Part shown: positions 1 through 8,203 of the stretch, one piece after another | How positions within the stretch are numbered: position 1 is the first letter of the stretch | How the letters are laid out: every line of letters begins with the position of its first letter | Assembly (NCBI GenBank): GCA_045631425.1 | Contig: JAZQUR010000013.1 | Coordinates: forward strand, 1-45,437 | From: Treponema_I sp045631425 | GTDB lineage: Bacteria; Spirochaetota; Spirochaetia; Treponematales; Treponemataceae | Length of the DNA stretch: 45,437 nt | Reading direction: 5' to 3' | Made by a program: the position numbers and the translations under genes | Notes under the pieces: generated by a model | What the model saw: the letters and a program-made list of their open reading frames with translations, nothing else | Told to the model about the DNA's origin: nothing | Databases searched by the model: none

Positions 1-77
1 GAATAAACTTCCTTTGTGATTAATGCCAATGCGATTGCCACAATGGCTGGGATTAACGCCCAAAATGTACCTACCAT
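1..77 (-). CDS. NhaC-family Na+/H+ antiporter, N-terminal fragment
   Basis: Only the first 25 codons lie in the window; the gene runs off the left edge. The ATG at 77-75 is preceded by an AAAGGA ribosome binding site. The readable protein starts MVGTFWALIPAIVAIALAL and continues ITKEVY, a hydrophobic first membrane helix ending in a Thr-Lys-Glu-Val motif. I recognise this opening from NhaC-type antiporters, inner-membrane proteins that exchange Na+ for H+. The call rests on a short stretch, so another multi-pass transporter is possible. It lies downstream of, and co-directional with, the small gene at 145-312 and may be co-transcribed with it. Confidence 0.6.
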   Translation of the reverse strand, partial: MVGTFWALIPAIVAIALALITKEVY

Positions 78-144
78 TTTTTTTCCTTTATAATTACTAA
101 AGAATATATACCAAATATGAAATCTAAGATTAAACTAGAAATAA

Positions 145-312
145 TTATTTTTCAACTTTTAAAGCGCGAAAATCTGTGGATAAAGGTTCTTTTACGCCTT
201 CTTTGTTTAATTTTTCCATTACAGCAATAACATAGTCCAGTTCGTCCAAAAGTGCTGGTGCTGTGTAAGTTTTCATTTCCTTTAGAGCTTTGATAGCTTC
301 TTCGTTTGTCAT
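145..312 (-). CDS. small hypothetical protein (55 aa)
   Basis: I do not recognise a family. The start is set at the ATG at 312-310 because a clear GGAGG lies just upstream; the longer reading to 375 uses an upstream codon without a ribosome binding site. The product starts MTNEEAIKALKEMK and is soluble, charged and mostly helical, with no signal peptide or membrane segment. It is 67 bases upstream of the NhaC-like start on the same strand, so the two are probably one transcript. A role tied to the antiporter is only a guess from position. Confidence 0.6.
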   Translation of the reverse strand: MTNEEAIKALKEMKTYTAPALLDELDYVIAVMEKLNKEGVKEPLSTDFRALKVEK

Positions 313-420
313 TTTTTTTCCTCCAATTTTATTTACGTTCTTTATTAAAAAACGAATATATAGTAATATTATCACGCTTTTGTATATTTATGCAAAATTT
401 TTTTCGAAAAAGGGGCAAAT

Positions 421-1953
421 ATGCGTTCTCAAGTATGTTTATGCTTAACAGGAAAAACTTTACAAGAAGATTTGGATATCATAAACAAATATAGAAATTA
501 TATTGATATGGTTGAACTTCGAGTTGATCATCTTGCAAATGATGAAAGACTTTATGTTCGAAAATTTCCAGAATTGGCAGGTCTCCCTTGTATTTTGACT
601 ATTCGTAGAACCATTGATGGTGGAGCCTATTATGAAGGGGAAGCAACTCGGACAACTCTTTTTGCTCGTGCTCTTGCTTTTGCAGACCAAGATATTCGGA
701 AAAATTTTGCTTACATTGATTTGGAAACCGACTTTTCTGTGCCAAGTTTGGAAGAAGCAGCATTGGCTTTTGGAACAAAAATTATCAGAAGTTACCACAA
801 TATGACTGGTATGGAATATAACATCGCTGATAAAATCAAAAAAATGCGAATTACAGGTCACGAAATTCCAAAAATCGCTTGTATGCCAAGTTCCCTTTCT
901 GATGTGACAAAGTTTTTCCAAGAAGCAAAAAATTTGAAAAAATCTGAGCAAATTCTTTGTCTTATGGGCGAATATGGGCTTCCTTCTAGAATTCTTTCAA
1001 ATCATATAAACTCATTTTTAACATACACAAGTCCTCAAGAAAAAATCGATTTAATGAAAAATATTGGGCATATTGATCCGATTTCGTTGCAGGATGTTTA
1101 TAACTTTAAAATAATTGATGATAATACAAAATTTTACGGAATCACTGGGTATCCTTTGTCAATAACAGATAGTCCAAAAATCCATAATCAAGGTTATCGT
1201 GATAATGGGATGAATGCTGCTTACATTCCGCTTCGAGCAAAAAAAGTTGAAGAAGCTTTAGAATTTGCTGAAGAAATGAAAATAACTGGCTTGTCTGTAA
1301 CAATTCCACATAAAGAGGCTATTTTGCCAGATTTACAGCAAGTTTCTGAGATCGTTGGGGAAATCGGTGCTTGTAACACAGCTGTAAAACAAGGTGATGC
1401 TTGGATTGGATACAACACTGATGCAGCAGGCTTACAAAAAGCTTTATGCGATTTCTTAGGTGTGAAAAATCTTGCTCGAAAAAAAGTTGCTATTATCGGG
1501 GCGGGAGGAGCCGCAAAAGCAGCAGCTTTCGTTGTTAAGCAACTAAAAGGAAAAGCATGTGTTTTCAATCGAACTGTTTCAAAAGCAAAACTTGTGGCAG
1601 AACGTTTTGGATTTAAATACGCAACTTTGGATCCTACAAGCGAAGATTTGTTGGAAACTTATTCAGATTTGATAATTCAAACTACATCAATTGGAATGGG
1701 TGTTCCATCTGGAACAATCAAGGATGATGAAAATCAAGTTGACCCAATTCCATTTTATACATTTCATGGACACGAGGCGGTTTATGACATTATTTACAAA
1801 CCAGAGGAAACTCCAATTATGTTGAGAGCAAAAGCTGCTGGCTGTAAAGTCGAAAACGGTTATAGCATGTTATTAAATCAAGCTTATGGCCAATTTTCCT
1901 TATTTACCGGTGTTGAAATGAATCCGTCTTCAAAGATAACAGCGAAGTATTAA
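421..1953 (+). CDS. aroDE: bifunctional 3-dehydroquinate dehydratase / shikimate dehydrogenase
   Basis: One 510-residue protein carries two consecutive steps of the shikimate pathway in the cytoplasm. The N-terminal half is a type I dehydroquinase: the ELR motif at 32-34, His126 in SYHNMTG, and the Schiff-base lysine K151 in KIACMP are all visible. From about residue 238 follows shikimate dehydrogenase. It has the substrate loop at 243-256, where ITDSP replaces the usual HSxSP form, the catalytic lysine K298 in TIPHKE, D334 in GYNTDAAG, and the NADP loop GAGGAA at 360-365. The fusion is known from chlamydiae and plants; here both halves look intact. The ATG at 421 has AGGGG upstream. A separate promoter for rpiA follows, so this is probably its own unit. 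Confidence 0.95.
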   Translation: MRSQVCLCLTGKTLQEDLDIINKYRNYIDMVELRVDHLANDERLYVRKFPELAGLPCILTIRRTIDGGAYYEGEATRTTLFARALAFADQDIRKNFAYIDLETDFSVPSLEEAALAFGTKIIRSYHNMTGMEYNIADKIKKMRITGHEIPKIACMPSSLSDVTKFFQEAKNLKKSEQILCLMGEYGLPSRILSNHINSFLTYTSPQEKIDLMKNIGHIDPISLQDVYNFKIIDDNTKFYGITGYPLSITDSPKIHNQGYRDNGMNAAYIPLRAKKVEEALEFAEEMKITGLSVTIPHKEAILPDLQQVSEIVGEIGACNTAVKQGDAWIGYNTDAAGLQKALCDFLGVKNLARKKVAIIGAGGAAKAAAFVVKQLKGKACVFNRTVSKAKLVAERFGFKYATLDPTSEDLLETYSDLIIQTTSIGMGVPSGTIKDDENQVDPIPFYTFHGHEAVYDIIYKPEETPIMLRAKAAGCKVENGYSMLLNQAYGQFSLFTGVEMNPSSKITAKY

Positions 1954-1964
1954 CCTAGTTTGCG

Positions 1965-1993
1965 TTGCAGACTTTCTTTTAAAATGCTATATT
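1965..1993 (+). promoter_or_regulatory. candidate rpiA promoter
   Basis: TTGCAG (1965-1970) and TATATT (1988-1993) are separated by exactly 17 bases, about 50 bases before the rpiA start. The pair matches a sigma-70 type promoter well and lies in the only sizeable gap between aroDE and rpiA. This is a sequence match only. Confidence 0.5.
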
Positions 1994-2045
1994 TTCCTTT
2001 GATAGGAAATAGATTTATAAACTTTCCTAATATCAGGAGTTGATT

Positions 2046-2783
2046 ATGAGTAATTTATCTCAAAATGAACAAAAAGTATTGGTGGCAACAACAGCCGTAA
2101 ACACACTTTATGAAAGAGGACTAATTTTTTCTGGAATGAAAATTGGTCTTGGTACAGGCTCTACTGCAATGCCAGCAGTAAAACGTCTTGCAGAACTTAT
2201 GGCTGAAGGAAAGTTAAAAGATGTAAAAGCTGTTCCTACAAGTTTTCAAACTACACTTGCTTGTGAAGAGCTAAAAATCCCAGTGTTTTCACTAAGTAGC
2301 AGTGAAATTGGGGGAAAACTAGACTTGGCTATTGATGGTGCAGACGAAATTAGTGCTGAAAATCACCTTATCAAAGGGGGCGGAGCTGCTCACCTAAAAG
2401 AAAAGCTAGTTGAATACAATGCAGAAAAACTTGTTATCATTGCGGATGAAAGCAAGGCTGTGGAAGATTTGGGAACAGTTTTCCCACTTCCTGTAGAAGT
2501 AATCCCAGAAGCAAGACTTTCTGTTATGCAAGCGTTAGAGTTGCTTGGTGCCAAGTGTAAAATTCGTGAAGGCGTGAAAAAAGCAGGACCTGTTGTTTCT
2601 GATAACGGCAATTTGATTGTTGATTGTTTGTGGGAAAAAGTTGATGGGAAATCTCCTGTCAATCCAATGATTTTAGAAGACGAAATCAATAAAATTACAG
2701 GCGTAGTTGAAAACGGATTTTTCACAAAAAAAGTTCCTCTAGTTTTCATCGGAAAAGCAGACGGAACTGTGGAAGAACGCTAA
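2046..2783 (+). CDS. rpiA: ribose-5-phosphate isomerase A
   Basis: This enzyme interconverts ribose 5-phosphate and ribulose 5-phosphate in the non-oxidative pentose phosphate pathway. The 245-residue product has the RpiA hallmarks: the phosphate loop GLGTGSTA near residue 37, DGADEI near 97, a KGGGAAH loop (usually KGGGGAL) and EVIPEA. I chose the ATG at 2046 because AGGAG at 2035-2039 is correctly spaced for it; a TTG two codons earlier would sit on top of that site. Its product feeds prs, which starts about 750 bases downstream, giving a plausible ribose 5-phosphate to PRPP link. A strong bidirectional terminator follows. Confidence 0.96.
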   Translation: MSNLSQNEQKVLVATTAVNTLYERGLIFSGMKIGLGTGSTAMPAVKRLAELMAEGKLKDVKAVPTSFQTTLACEELKIPVFSLSSSEIGGKLDLAIDGADEISAENHLIKGGGAAHLKEKLVEYNAEKLVIIADESKAVEDLGTVFPLPVEVIPEARLSVMQALELLGAKCKIREGVKKAGPVVSDNGNLIVDCLWEKVDGKSPVNPMILEDEINKITGVVENGFFTKKVPLVFIGKADGTVEER

Positions 2784-2797
2784 TATCAATTTGATAA

Positions 2798-2847
2798 AAA
2801 AAAGGCTGTCTTTTGAAGGATAAAACTTCATTAGACAGCCTTTTTCG
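2798..2847. terminator. bidirectional terminator between rpiA and the convergent gene
   Basis: AAAGGCTGTCT (2801-2811) pairs with AGACAGCCTTT (2833-2843), an 11-bp perfect stem. It has A residues before it and T residues after it, so it can terminate transcription from both convergent genes. Confidence 0.85.
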
Positions 2848-2860
2848 TTAATTATTAGAA

Positions 2861-3406
2861 TTAAACCCAATCTTTGATAATGTCTACAACATTATTTCTT
2901 TCTTCTTCAGATTCAAATCCTATAAAAAGAACTCCGCTTTTATCTGTAACAACTTTTAATGCTTTTTTGTAAGCAGGATCGTTGTAAATAGGATCGATTT
3001 CCCCATCTTCTTCCAAAAGTTCAGGATTATTTTCGTATTCCAAAGTTGGAAGTGCGATAATATCATCTTTTAGGAAAAGGCGTCCATCAGCGATTAAAGC
3101 ATTTTCGTAAACACCGCTTCTTGCATCATAAACTTTTTCACGGATAGCAATTTCTACTGCTAAAACTGCTGTACAAGATAAAATTACGTGAATGAGAGGT
3201 GAGAATTCTCTAAACCATTGGAAAATAATCATAAGTGGAGCAAAACAAAGAACAGCAATAAAAAGCATACTACTTTTTCTTGTAATTGGAAGTATACAAG
3301 TTCCCATTTTTTTTGAGAGTTTTTTTATCCGTAGAGGAAGTGTTGCTAAAATCAAAACCATTGCAACTAAGGCTGCAATACTAAAATAAAAAATAAAAGT
3401 TTTCAT
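2861..3406 (-). CDS. hypothetical membrane protein (181 aa)
   Basis: I do not recognise a named family. From the ATG at 3406 the product begins with a membrane helix (FIFYFSIAALVAMVLILA) and a basic stretch. Two more hydrophobic segments lie around residues 45-60 and 70-85, followed by a soluble acidic C-terminal domain of about 95 residues ending in EERNNVVDIIKDWV. That layout, membrane anchors plus a small cytoplasmic domain carrying short beta strands, resembles membrane proteins with a PH-like tail, but this is a guess. No good ribosome binding site is visible, and the reading frame extends upstream to a TTG at 3493, so the start is uncertain. It converges on rpiA across a shared terminator. 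Confidence 0.7.
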   Translation of the reverse strand: MKTFIFYFSIAALVAMVLILATLPLRIKKLSKKMGTCILPITRKSSMLFIAVLCFAPLMIIFQWFREFSPLIHVILSCTAVLAVEIAIREKVYDARSGVYENALIADGRLFLKDDIIALPTLEYENNPELLEEDGEIDPIYNDPAYKKALKVVTDKSGVLFIGFESEEERNNVVDIIKDWV

Positions 3407-3536
3407 GGGCTTATAGTAAAAAAAATTAGAACTTAATACAAGTCTTATTTTTGCAATTTTATCCTGTTTTATATGTTGAATTTTTCGTTGCAAAATGATA
3501 AAAAATAAGTAATTGATTCACTATTGGGAGATATAG

Positions 3537-4775
3537 ATGCCATATTCAGAGCCAACCAATTTGGCAATTATTGCTTGTCCGGGTGGAGAAGTTTTTGCAA
3601 ACGAAGTTATTGCTCATCTTCGACACATGTATAAACATCGCTTTAACTTAAAACGTGATGTTATTTCTAAACGCTATGAAGTAGAAAAAGATGCTTTAAT
3701 CAAAGACATCAATTACTACAACGATTTACAAACTTCTGATCTTTGTGTAAGAGGTTCTGTTGCAAATTATCGTCCACCAGAATTCAAAGTAAACTGTGAA
3801 TTTACATACTTTATGAACGGTGAATTCAAAACAGAAATTAAAGATTGTATCCGTGGAAAAGACGTTTATATTTTCCAAGACGTTGAAAATCACCAAGTGC
3901 TTTCTCTAAATGGTGGAAAAAATAAACTTGCACTTTCTGTAAACGACCACTTGATGTCATTAATCGTTTCTATCGATGCAGCTCGTCAAGCAGGTGCTAG
4001 AGATATTTCTCTTGTTCTTCCTGTTTACCCATACAGCCGCCAACACAAGAAAAAAGGTAGAGAAGGGCTAACAGCTAGTTTACTAGGTCACATCTACGAA
4101 AATCTTGGTGTTTCAAGAATTATCACACTTGATATCCACTCTCGCGAAATTGAAAACGCATTTGGTAGAGCTCATATCGACAACCTACACGCTAGTTATC
4201 AAATCATTAGAGAACTTGCAAAACTTGTTGATTTAACAAGTACAGCTGACGATTTCGTAGTTGTTTCTCCAGATACAGGTGCTGTAGACAGAAATAAATT
4301 CTATGCAACTGGTCTAAAGAAACCTCTTGCTCTTATCTACAAAGAAAGAGATTACTCAGTTGTTACTCAAAATGCACAACAAACAAATATCAAATCTGTA
4401 AAACTTTTAGGTGATGTTCGCGGAAAAGTTGCTTTCCTAGCAGACGATATGCTAGGTACTGGTGGAACTTTGCTAAAAGCTATGGAATTCCTAAAAGAAC
4501 AAGGTGCAACAAAAGTTATTGCAGCTATTAGTTTGCCTTTCTTTACAGGAAACGCTATCGAACAATTCAACGAAGCTTACAAAAAAGGCTTGTTCTACAG
4601 AATTATCGGTACAAACGCTGTTTATCACGAAGAATTACTAAAATGTGAATGGTACATCAATACAAATGTAACTGGTCTATTTGCAAACGTTATTGCTCGT
4701 ATCCACCACAATCAATCTCTAAGTGATTTATTAGACAATCGTAACATTATCGAAAAACTAGTAAAACACGAATAG
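3537..4775 (+). CDS. prs: ribose-phosphate pyrophosphokinase, long atypical form
   Basis: PRPP synthetase makes phosphoribosyl pyrophosphate from ribose 5-phosphate and ATP for nucleotide, histidine and tryptophan synthesis. Family signatures are present but divergent: an ATP-binding stretch YPYSRQHKKKGREGLTAS (usually ARQDRK), DIHS in place of DLHA, VVSPDTGAVDR, and the PRPP loop DDMLGTGGTLLKA (usually DDxIDTGGT). At 412 residues it is about 90 longer than the common bacterial enzyme, with extra residues mainly at the N-terminus, including many charged residues between 30 and 110. The ATG has GGGAG upstream. The gene is followed after 4 bases by an FGGY kinase and then a HAD phosphatase, so the three probably form one operon. 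Class is inferred by eye. Confidence 0.88.
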   Translation: MPYSEPTNLAIIACPGGEVFANEVIAHLRHMYKHRFNLKRDVISKRYEVEKDALIKDINYYNDLQTSDLCVRGSVANYRPPEFKVNCEFTYFMNGEFKTEIKDCIRGKDVYIFQDVENHQVLSLNGGKNKLALSVNDHLMSLIVSIDAARQAGARDISLVLPVYPYSRQHKKKGREGLTASLLGHIYENLGVSRIITLDIHSREIENAFGRAHIDNLHASYQIIRELAKLVDLTSTADDFVVVSPDTGAVDRNKFYATGLKKPLALIYKERDYSVVTQNAQQTNIKSVKLLGDVRGKVAFLADDMLGTGGTLLKAMEFLKEQGATKVIAAISLPFFTGNAIEQFNEAYKKGLFYRIIGTNAVYHEELLKCEWYINTNVTGLFANVIARIHHNQSLSDLLDNRNIIEKLVKHE

Positions 4776-4779
4776 TTTT

Positions 4780-6054
4780 ATGAATAATGCGGTTTTATGT
4801 GTTGATATTGGAACATCTTCTCTTAAAGCCGCATACATATCTTTTAAAGGTGAAGTATTTGCCTTTGCTCGAATAGAGTTTAACAAAGCCAACGAAAGTA
4901 ATCGTTGGCTTTTTGCGTTAAAAGAGGCTGTTTCTTCATTGAATAAATCATTTGTAAAAAGTGATTTGAAAAGTGATAAAGCAAAAAATCCTGAAAATCA
5001 AAAAAAATTGCCAAAAATCAAGGCAATAAGTATTTCTGGAAACGGTCCAAGTCTTGCAAATTCCTTTGGCTCTTTGCTTTGGAATGAAAGCATTCAAACT
5101 GTGGATTTGTCAAAAATGCCAAAGGAAGCTGCAGGTTCTATTTTTGCGCCACGAATTTTTTATATCAAAGAAAAGATGGATTTTATGCTAAATCAGGGCG
5201 AATATTTGTTTTCTGTGCCAGAGTATCTTGTGTATCAGTTAACGGACAAAGCCTATACGCTTTTACCCAACGAGAGATACATAAAGGCCTACTGGAGCGA
5301 AGATTTACTAAAATCTATGAATTGTTATGCCGAAATGCTTCCGCCCTTTATAGAGCTAGGAAAAGCCTCTGGTACCCTTTCTGAAAAAGCCAAAAATATC
5401 CTCGGAATTGATAATATCCAATTAATGAATGATGAAAAAACTGGTTTTCAAGGACAAGTTGAATATCCACCAGTTTTTTGTGGGGGACCAGATTTTTCTA
5501 TCGCCTTGATTGGAACAAATACTCTTAGTGAAGGGAAAATTTGTGATAGAGCTGGAACAAGTGAAGGAATCAACCTTTGTACAAACCAGCCGATTTTTTC
5601 AAATTTGATAAGAACCTTGCCATCCCCCATAAATCCTTTTTGGAACGCCAGTGTGATAATTCCAGATACGGGAAGTCGTTTTAGCAACTGGAAAAAAAAC
5701 AGCATTTACAGAGATTTGTCTTATGAGGAATGCGTAAACACTTTGATTTTTGAAAAAAACTCTGAAGGCTACAAATTGATGATAGACATTGCTTTGAAAG
5801 TGAAAGAAGCGTACAACCAGTTAAAATCCGTAGCCGAAGAAAAAGATATACAGCTTGATGACAGAATTTGTTGTACAGGCGGCCAAGCAAAAAATCAGTC
5901 TTGGTTGAAACTGAAATCAGAAATTGTGGAAGTTCCGTTTTACGTGCAAAAATGTGCAGATTCTGAACTTGTGGGAAATGCTTGTGTGGCTTCTTATGGA
6001 ATCGGGATTTTCTCCTCCATGGAAAAAGCTGCAGAAGAATTGACTAAAAACTAA
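4780..6054 (+). CDS. FGGY-family carbohydrate kinase
   Basis: This is a sugar or polyol kinase of the FGGY family. The N-terminal phosphate motif reads VDIGTSSLKAAYI (residues 4-16). The catalytic aspartate is probably the D in CGGPDFS near residue 232. GTSEGINLC follows, and the C-terminal ATP-binding signature CTGGQAKNQSW is near residue 366. At 424 residues it is shorter than typical xylulokinases (about 500). The start is 4 bases after the prs stop with no separate ribosome binding site, suggesting translational coupling. Sitting between prs and a HAD phosphatase hints at a pentose substrate, but the sequence does not show which one. Not identifiable as XylB or AraB. Confidence 0.82.
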   Translation: MNNAVLCVDIGTSSLKAAYISFKGEVFAFARIEFNKANESNRWLFALKEAVSSLNKSFVKSDLKSDKAKNPENQKKLPKIKAISISGNGPSLANSFGSLLWNESIQTVDLSKMPKEAAGSIFAPRIFYIKEKMDFMLNQGEYLFSVPEYLVYQLTDKAYTLLPNERYIKAYWSEDLLKSMNCYAEMLPPFIELGKASGTLSEKAKNILGIDNIQLMNDEKTGFQGQVEYPPVFCGGPDFSIALIGTNTLSEGKICDRAGTSEGINLCTNQPIFSNLIRTLPSPINPFWNASVIIPDTGSRFSNWKKNSIYRDLSYEECVNTLIFEKNSEGYKLMIDIALKVKEAYNQLKSVAEEKDIQLDDRICCTGGQAKNQSWLKLKSEIVEVPFYVQKCADSELVGNACVASYGIGIFSSMEKAAEELTKN

Positions 6055-6073
6055 GATTGATTTTGAGGATAAT

Positions 6074-6724
6074 ATGAAAACTTACAATATTCCAAAGGAT
6101 GTAAAAGGAATAATTTTTGATATAGACGGTACTTTGTACACAAGCGATGAATATGTTTTTGAGCAAGTTGATGTTCAGGTTCGGCATTTTGCAAAGCTAA
6201 AAAGCATTTCTGTGGAAACTGCCCGAAAGATGGTGGAAGAGTACAAGTCAAAATGGGCTGAAAATCACAATGGAGAGAAAATCAGTCTTGCAAAAACTAT
6301 GGCAGCTTTCGGGATTTCGGTGGCAGAAAGCATTCAGTGGCGAAAAACTCTTATCAAGCCAGAGAAGTTTTTGAGTCGAGATGAAAAACTTGTAAAAATA
6401 TTAGAAAACTTAAAATCAAAGTATAAAATCATTTGCGTAACAAATAATCCGGTTTTTACTGCGCGAAAAACCTTGGAAGCAATCGGCGTTTCAGAGTTTT
6501 TCCCAGAAATCATCGGGCTTGATTCTACGGGGCTTTCAAAACCTCATTATTTACCTTTTTCCATGGCTCTTGAAAAATTGGGCCTTAATGCAAAAAACTG
6601 CGTTGCTGTTGGGGACCGATTTAACATTGATATTGAGTTGCCTGTGAAAATGGGAATGGGCGGGATTTTAGTTGACGGCGTGGAAGACGTTTATTCAATT
6701 CAGAATTTAGAATTCGGAATGTAG
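6074..6724 (+). CDS. HAD-superfamily phosphatase
   Basis: A 216-residue haloacid dehalogenase-type hydrolase. Motif I is IFDIDGTLYTS (about residues 15-25), whose first aspartate would form the phospho-intermediate. Motif II is the T in VTNNP, motif III the lysine in LSKPHY, and motif IV GDRFNIDIE. A helical cap domain lies between motifs I and II, as in phosphoglycolate phosphatase-like members. The ATG has GAGGA upstream. It is third in the prs-kinase operon, so a sugar phosphate substrate is plausible but unproven. The last codons, including the stop, lie inside the GAATT-rich repeat that ends the operon. Confidence 0.82.
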   Translation: MKTYNIPKDVKGIIFDIDGTLYTSDEYVFEQVDVQVRHFAKLKSISVETARKMVEEYKSKWAENHNGEKISLAKTMAAFGISVAESIQWRKTLIKPEKFLSRDEKLVKILENLKSKYKIICVTNNPVFTARKTLEAIGVSEFFPEIIGLDSTGLSKPHYLPFSMALEKLGLNAKNCVAVGDRFNIDIELPVKMGMGGILVDGVEDVYSIQNLEFGM

Positions 6725-6808
6725 AATTTAGAATGGAAAATGAATCCAGAATTAAAAAAAATCAGAATATTGAATTCTGAATTCTTAATCCTGAATTCTG
6801 AATTGATT
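6692..6808. repeat. GAATT-rich long inverted repeat at a convergent gene end
   Basis: TCAATTCAGAATT at 6695-6707 is exactly complementary to 6794-6806, and the similarity continues inward with mismatches for roughly 40 bases per arm. Inside each arm are direct copies: AGAATTTAGAAT at 6702 and 6723, TGAATTCTGAATT at 6771 and 6792. The arms include the last codons of the HAD gene (stop 6722-6724) and reach the stop of the DksA-like gene (6807-6809). It may act as a bidirectional terminator. Confidence 0.75.
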
Positions 6809-7163
6809 AACGGTGTCGTCTTTCGTCTGCTGATTTACATTCGATACACATTAATGCGTAAGGAATTGCTTCTAGACGAGCTTGTGGGATCTTGTGACCA
6901 CATTTCATACATAAACCGTATTTTCCTTGTTCGATACGAGCAAGTGCGCTATCAATCAATTTTAGGCGGTTTAGGTCTTTTGTTCCCATTGCTTCAAGAA
7001 GTTTTCTATCAATAACATCTGATGCGATGTCTACATCATCTTTTGCATCTTTGCCTTCTGCGATTTCTTTGAAATCAGCATTAGCTGTCATTAATTGCGC
7101 TAAAATTTCGTTTTTTAACTCTAACAAAGATTCTTTCATTTTTTCTGTAAAACTTTGTTCCAT
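6807..7163 (-). CDS. DksA/TraR-family zinc-finger protein
   Basis: A 118-residue protein with a helical coiled-coil N-terminal half and a C-terminal C4 zinc finger: Cys85, Cys88, Cys106 and Cys109 in CMKCGH and CIECK. This is the DksA/TraR type, proteins that bind the RNA polymerase secondary channel and modulate transcription, often with ppGpp. The first half holds the acidic stretch DAKDDVDIASDV (39-50), where DksA has its coiled-coil tip aspartates. The start is placed at 7163 because CAGGAG lies 7 bases upstream; the frame runs further up to 7214 without a site. It diverges from infA across 112 bases. Confidence 0.9.
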   Translation of the reverse strand: MEQSFTEKMKESLLELKNEILAQLMTANADFKEIAEGKDAKDDVDIASDVIDRKLLEAMGTKDLNRLKLIDSALARIEQGKYGLCMKCGHKIPQARLEAIPYALMCIECKSADERRHR

Positions 7164-7275
7164 TTTTGTTCTCCTGTTTGTCATGCACTGTTGACAAGTG
7201 TTGTAAATACTCATAAAATTATAAGTATGAATTTGAAAAAAAGCAAATTCTTTTTACATATTTTTTGGAGGAATT

Positions 7276-7494
7276 GTGGCTAAAGAAGAAGCAATCGAAG
7301 TTGAAGGAATTGTTAGGGAAGCCTTACCAAACACAATGTTCAGAGTTGAGCTACAGAATAAACACGTTATTCTAGCTCATTTATCAGGAAAGATGAGAAA
7401 ACACTACATCAGAATTGTACCAGGAGATAGCGTAAAAGTTGCTCTATCACCATACGATTTGAATCGTGGTCGTATTATTTTTAGAGAAAGATAA
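7276..7494 (+). CDS. infA: translation initiation factor IF-1
   Basis: The 72-residue product has the full normal length and the single S1-like OB fold: EVEGIVREALPNTMFRVEL, then HLSGKMRKHYIRI, VPGDSVKV and a C-terminal RGRIIFRER. IF-1 binds the ribosomal A site on the 30S subunit during initiation. The start codon is GTG at 7276, five bases after GGAGG. It stands alone, not in a ribosomal protein operon, and is followed by its own terminator. Confidence 0.97.
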   Translation: MAKEEAIEVEGIVREALPNTMFRVELQNKHVILAHLSGKMRKHYIRIVPGDSVKVALSPYDLNRGRIIFRER

Positions 7495-7518
7495 TTCATT
7501 TATTGATTTTATTAAGAG

Positions 7519-7570
7519 AAACCGAATTTTGATTTGTGATGCAATTCAAAATTCGGTTTTGTTTTTTTTA
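7519..7570. terminator. terminator after infA
   Basis: AAACCGAATTTTGA (7519-7532) pairs with TCAAAATTCGGTTT (7546-7559), a 14-bp stem with a T-rich run after it. It also lies just past the stop of the convergent J-domain gene and could serve both strands. Confidence 0.85.
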
Positions 7571-7580
7571 GGCTAGTTTA

Positions 7581-8153
7581 TTATTTATTTTTTTCTGGGT
7601 GGATGATATAAGAAATCGAACGGACAACGCCTGTAATCCCTTTTGCTATCACGCTGATTCCAATAATTGGACCGATTGGTAAAAGCCACCAAATACTTCG
7701 TAGTAAAAATACGCCAAAAATTGTGTACAAACCGTTTACTATCAGATTTGAGAATGCTTCTTTTCTGCTTGATGGACCATAATGCTTTTTATAGTAATTT
7801 GAGCCAGAAGGATCTGAATTTGTGTAATAATATGTGTGACCATATTGAGAGTTGTTTTGGGCTCTAGATTGTGTGTAAAACCATTCCCAAAATGGGTCTT
7901 GAGTTTGTGAGTAGTATTCTTGATTTGAGGCAGCGTAATCATCGGCAGAACCATAAGTGTTGTATTGAGCACGTTTGTCTTCGTCCCCAAGAACAGCGTA
8001 GGCAGCACTGATTTCTTTAAACTTTTCTTCTGCCACCTTGTCGTCTGGGTTTCTATCAGGGTGATATTTTACCGCTAATTTTCGATACGCTTTTTTTATT
8101 TCATCTTGAGAAGCATCCCGAGATACTTCTAACACATCATACAAGTCCTTCAT
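7581..8153 (-). CDS. membrane-anchored J-domain protein
   Basis: Residues 1-68 form a J-domain: DLYDVLEVSRDASQDEIKKA, the HPD motif in KYHPDRNPDD, and AYAVLGDEDKRAQYN. J-domains stimulate the ATPase of DnaK-type Hsp70. There is no Gly/Phe region with zinc fingers, so this is not DnaJ itself. The middle is rich in Tyr, Ser and Asn, and the C-terminus has two hydrophobic segments (about 135-155 and 158-178), so it is probably tethered to the inner membrane with the J-domain in the cytoplasm. The 190-residue length and Tyr/Asn linker are unlike standard CbpA. No strong ribosome binding site is seen at 8153. Confidence 0.88.
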   Translation of the reverse strand: MKDLYDVLEVSRDASQDEIKKAYRKLAVKYHPDRNPDDKVAEEKFKEISAAYAVLGDEDKRAQYNTYGSADDYAASNQEYYSQTQDPFWEWFYTQSRAQNNSQYGHTYYYTNSDPSGSNYYKKHYGPSSRKEAFSNLIVNGLYTIFGVFLLRSIWWLLPIGPIIGISVIAKGITGVVRSISYIIHPEKNK

Positions 8154-8203
8154 TACATTTAAAATAACTAAAATTTATAAATGTTACAAGCATTTTTTTT
8201 AAT

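Noticed and set aside
460..951. Minus-strand open frame of 163 residues opposite aroDE
   Set aside because: It lies fully inside the well-supported aroDE gene and has Phe/Ser/Ile-rich shadow composition.
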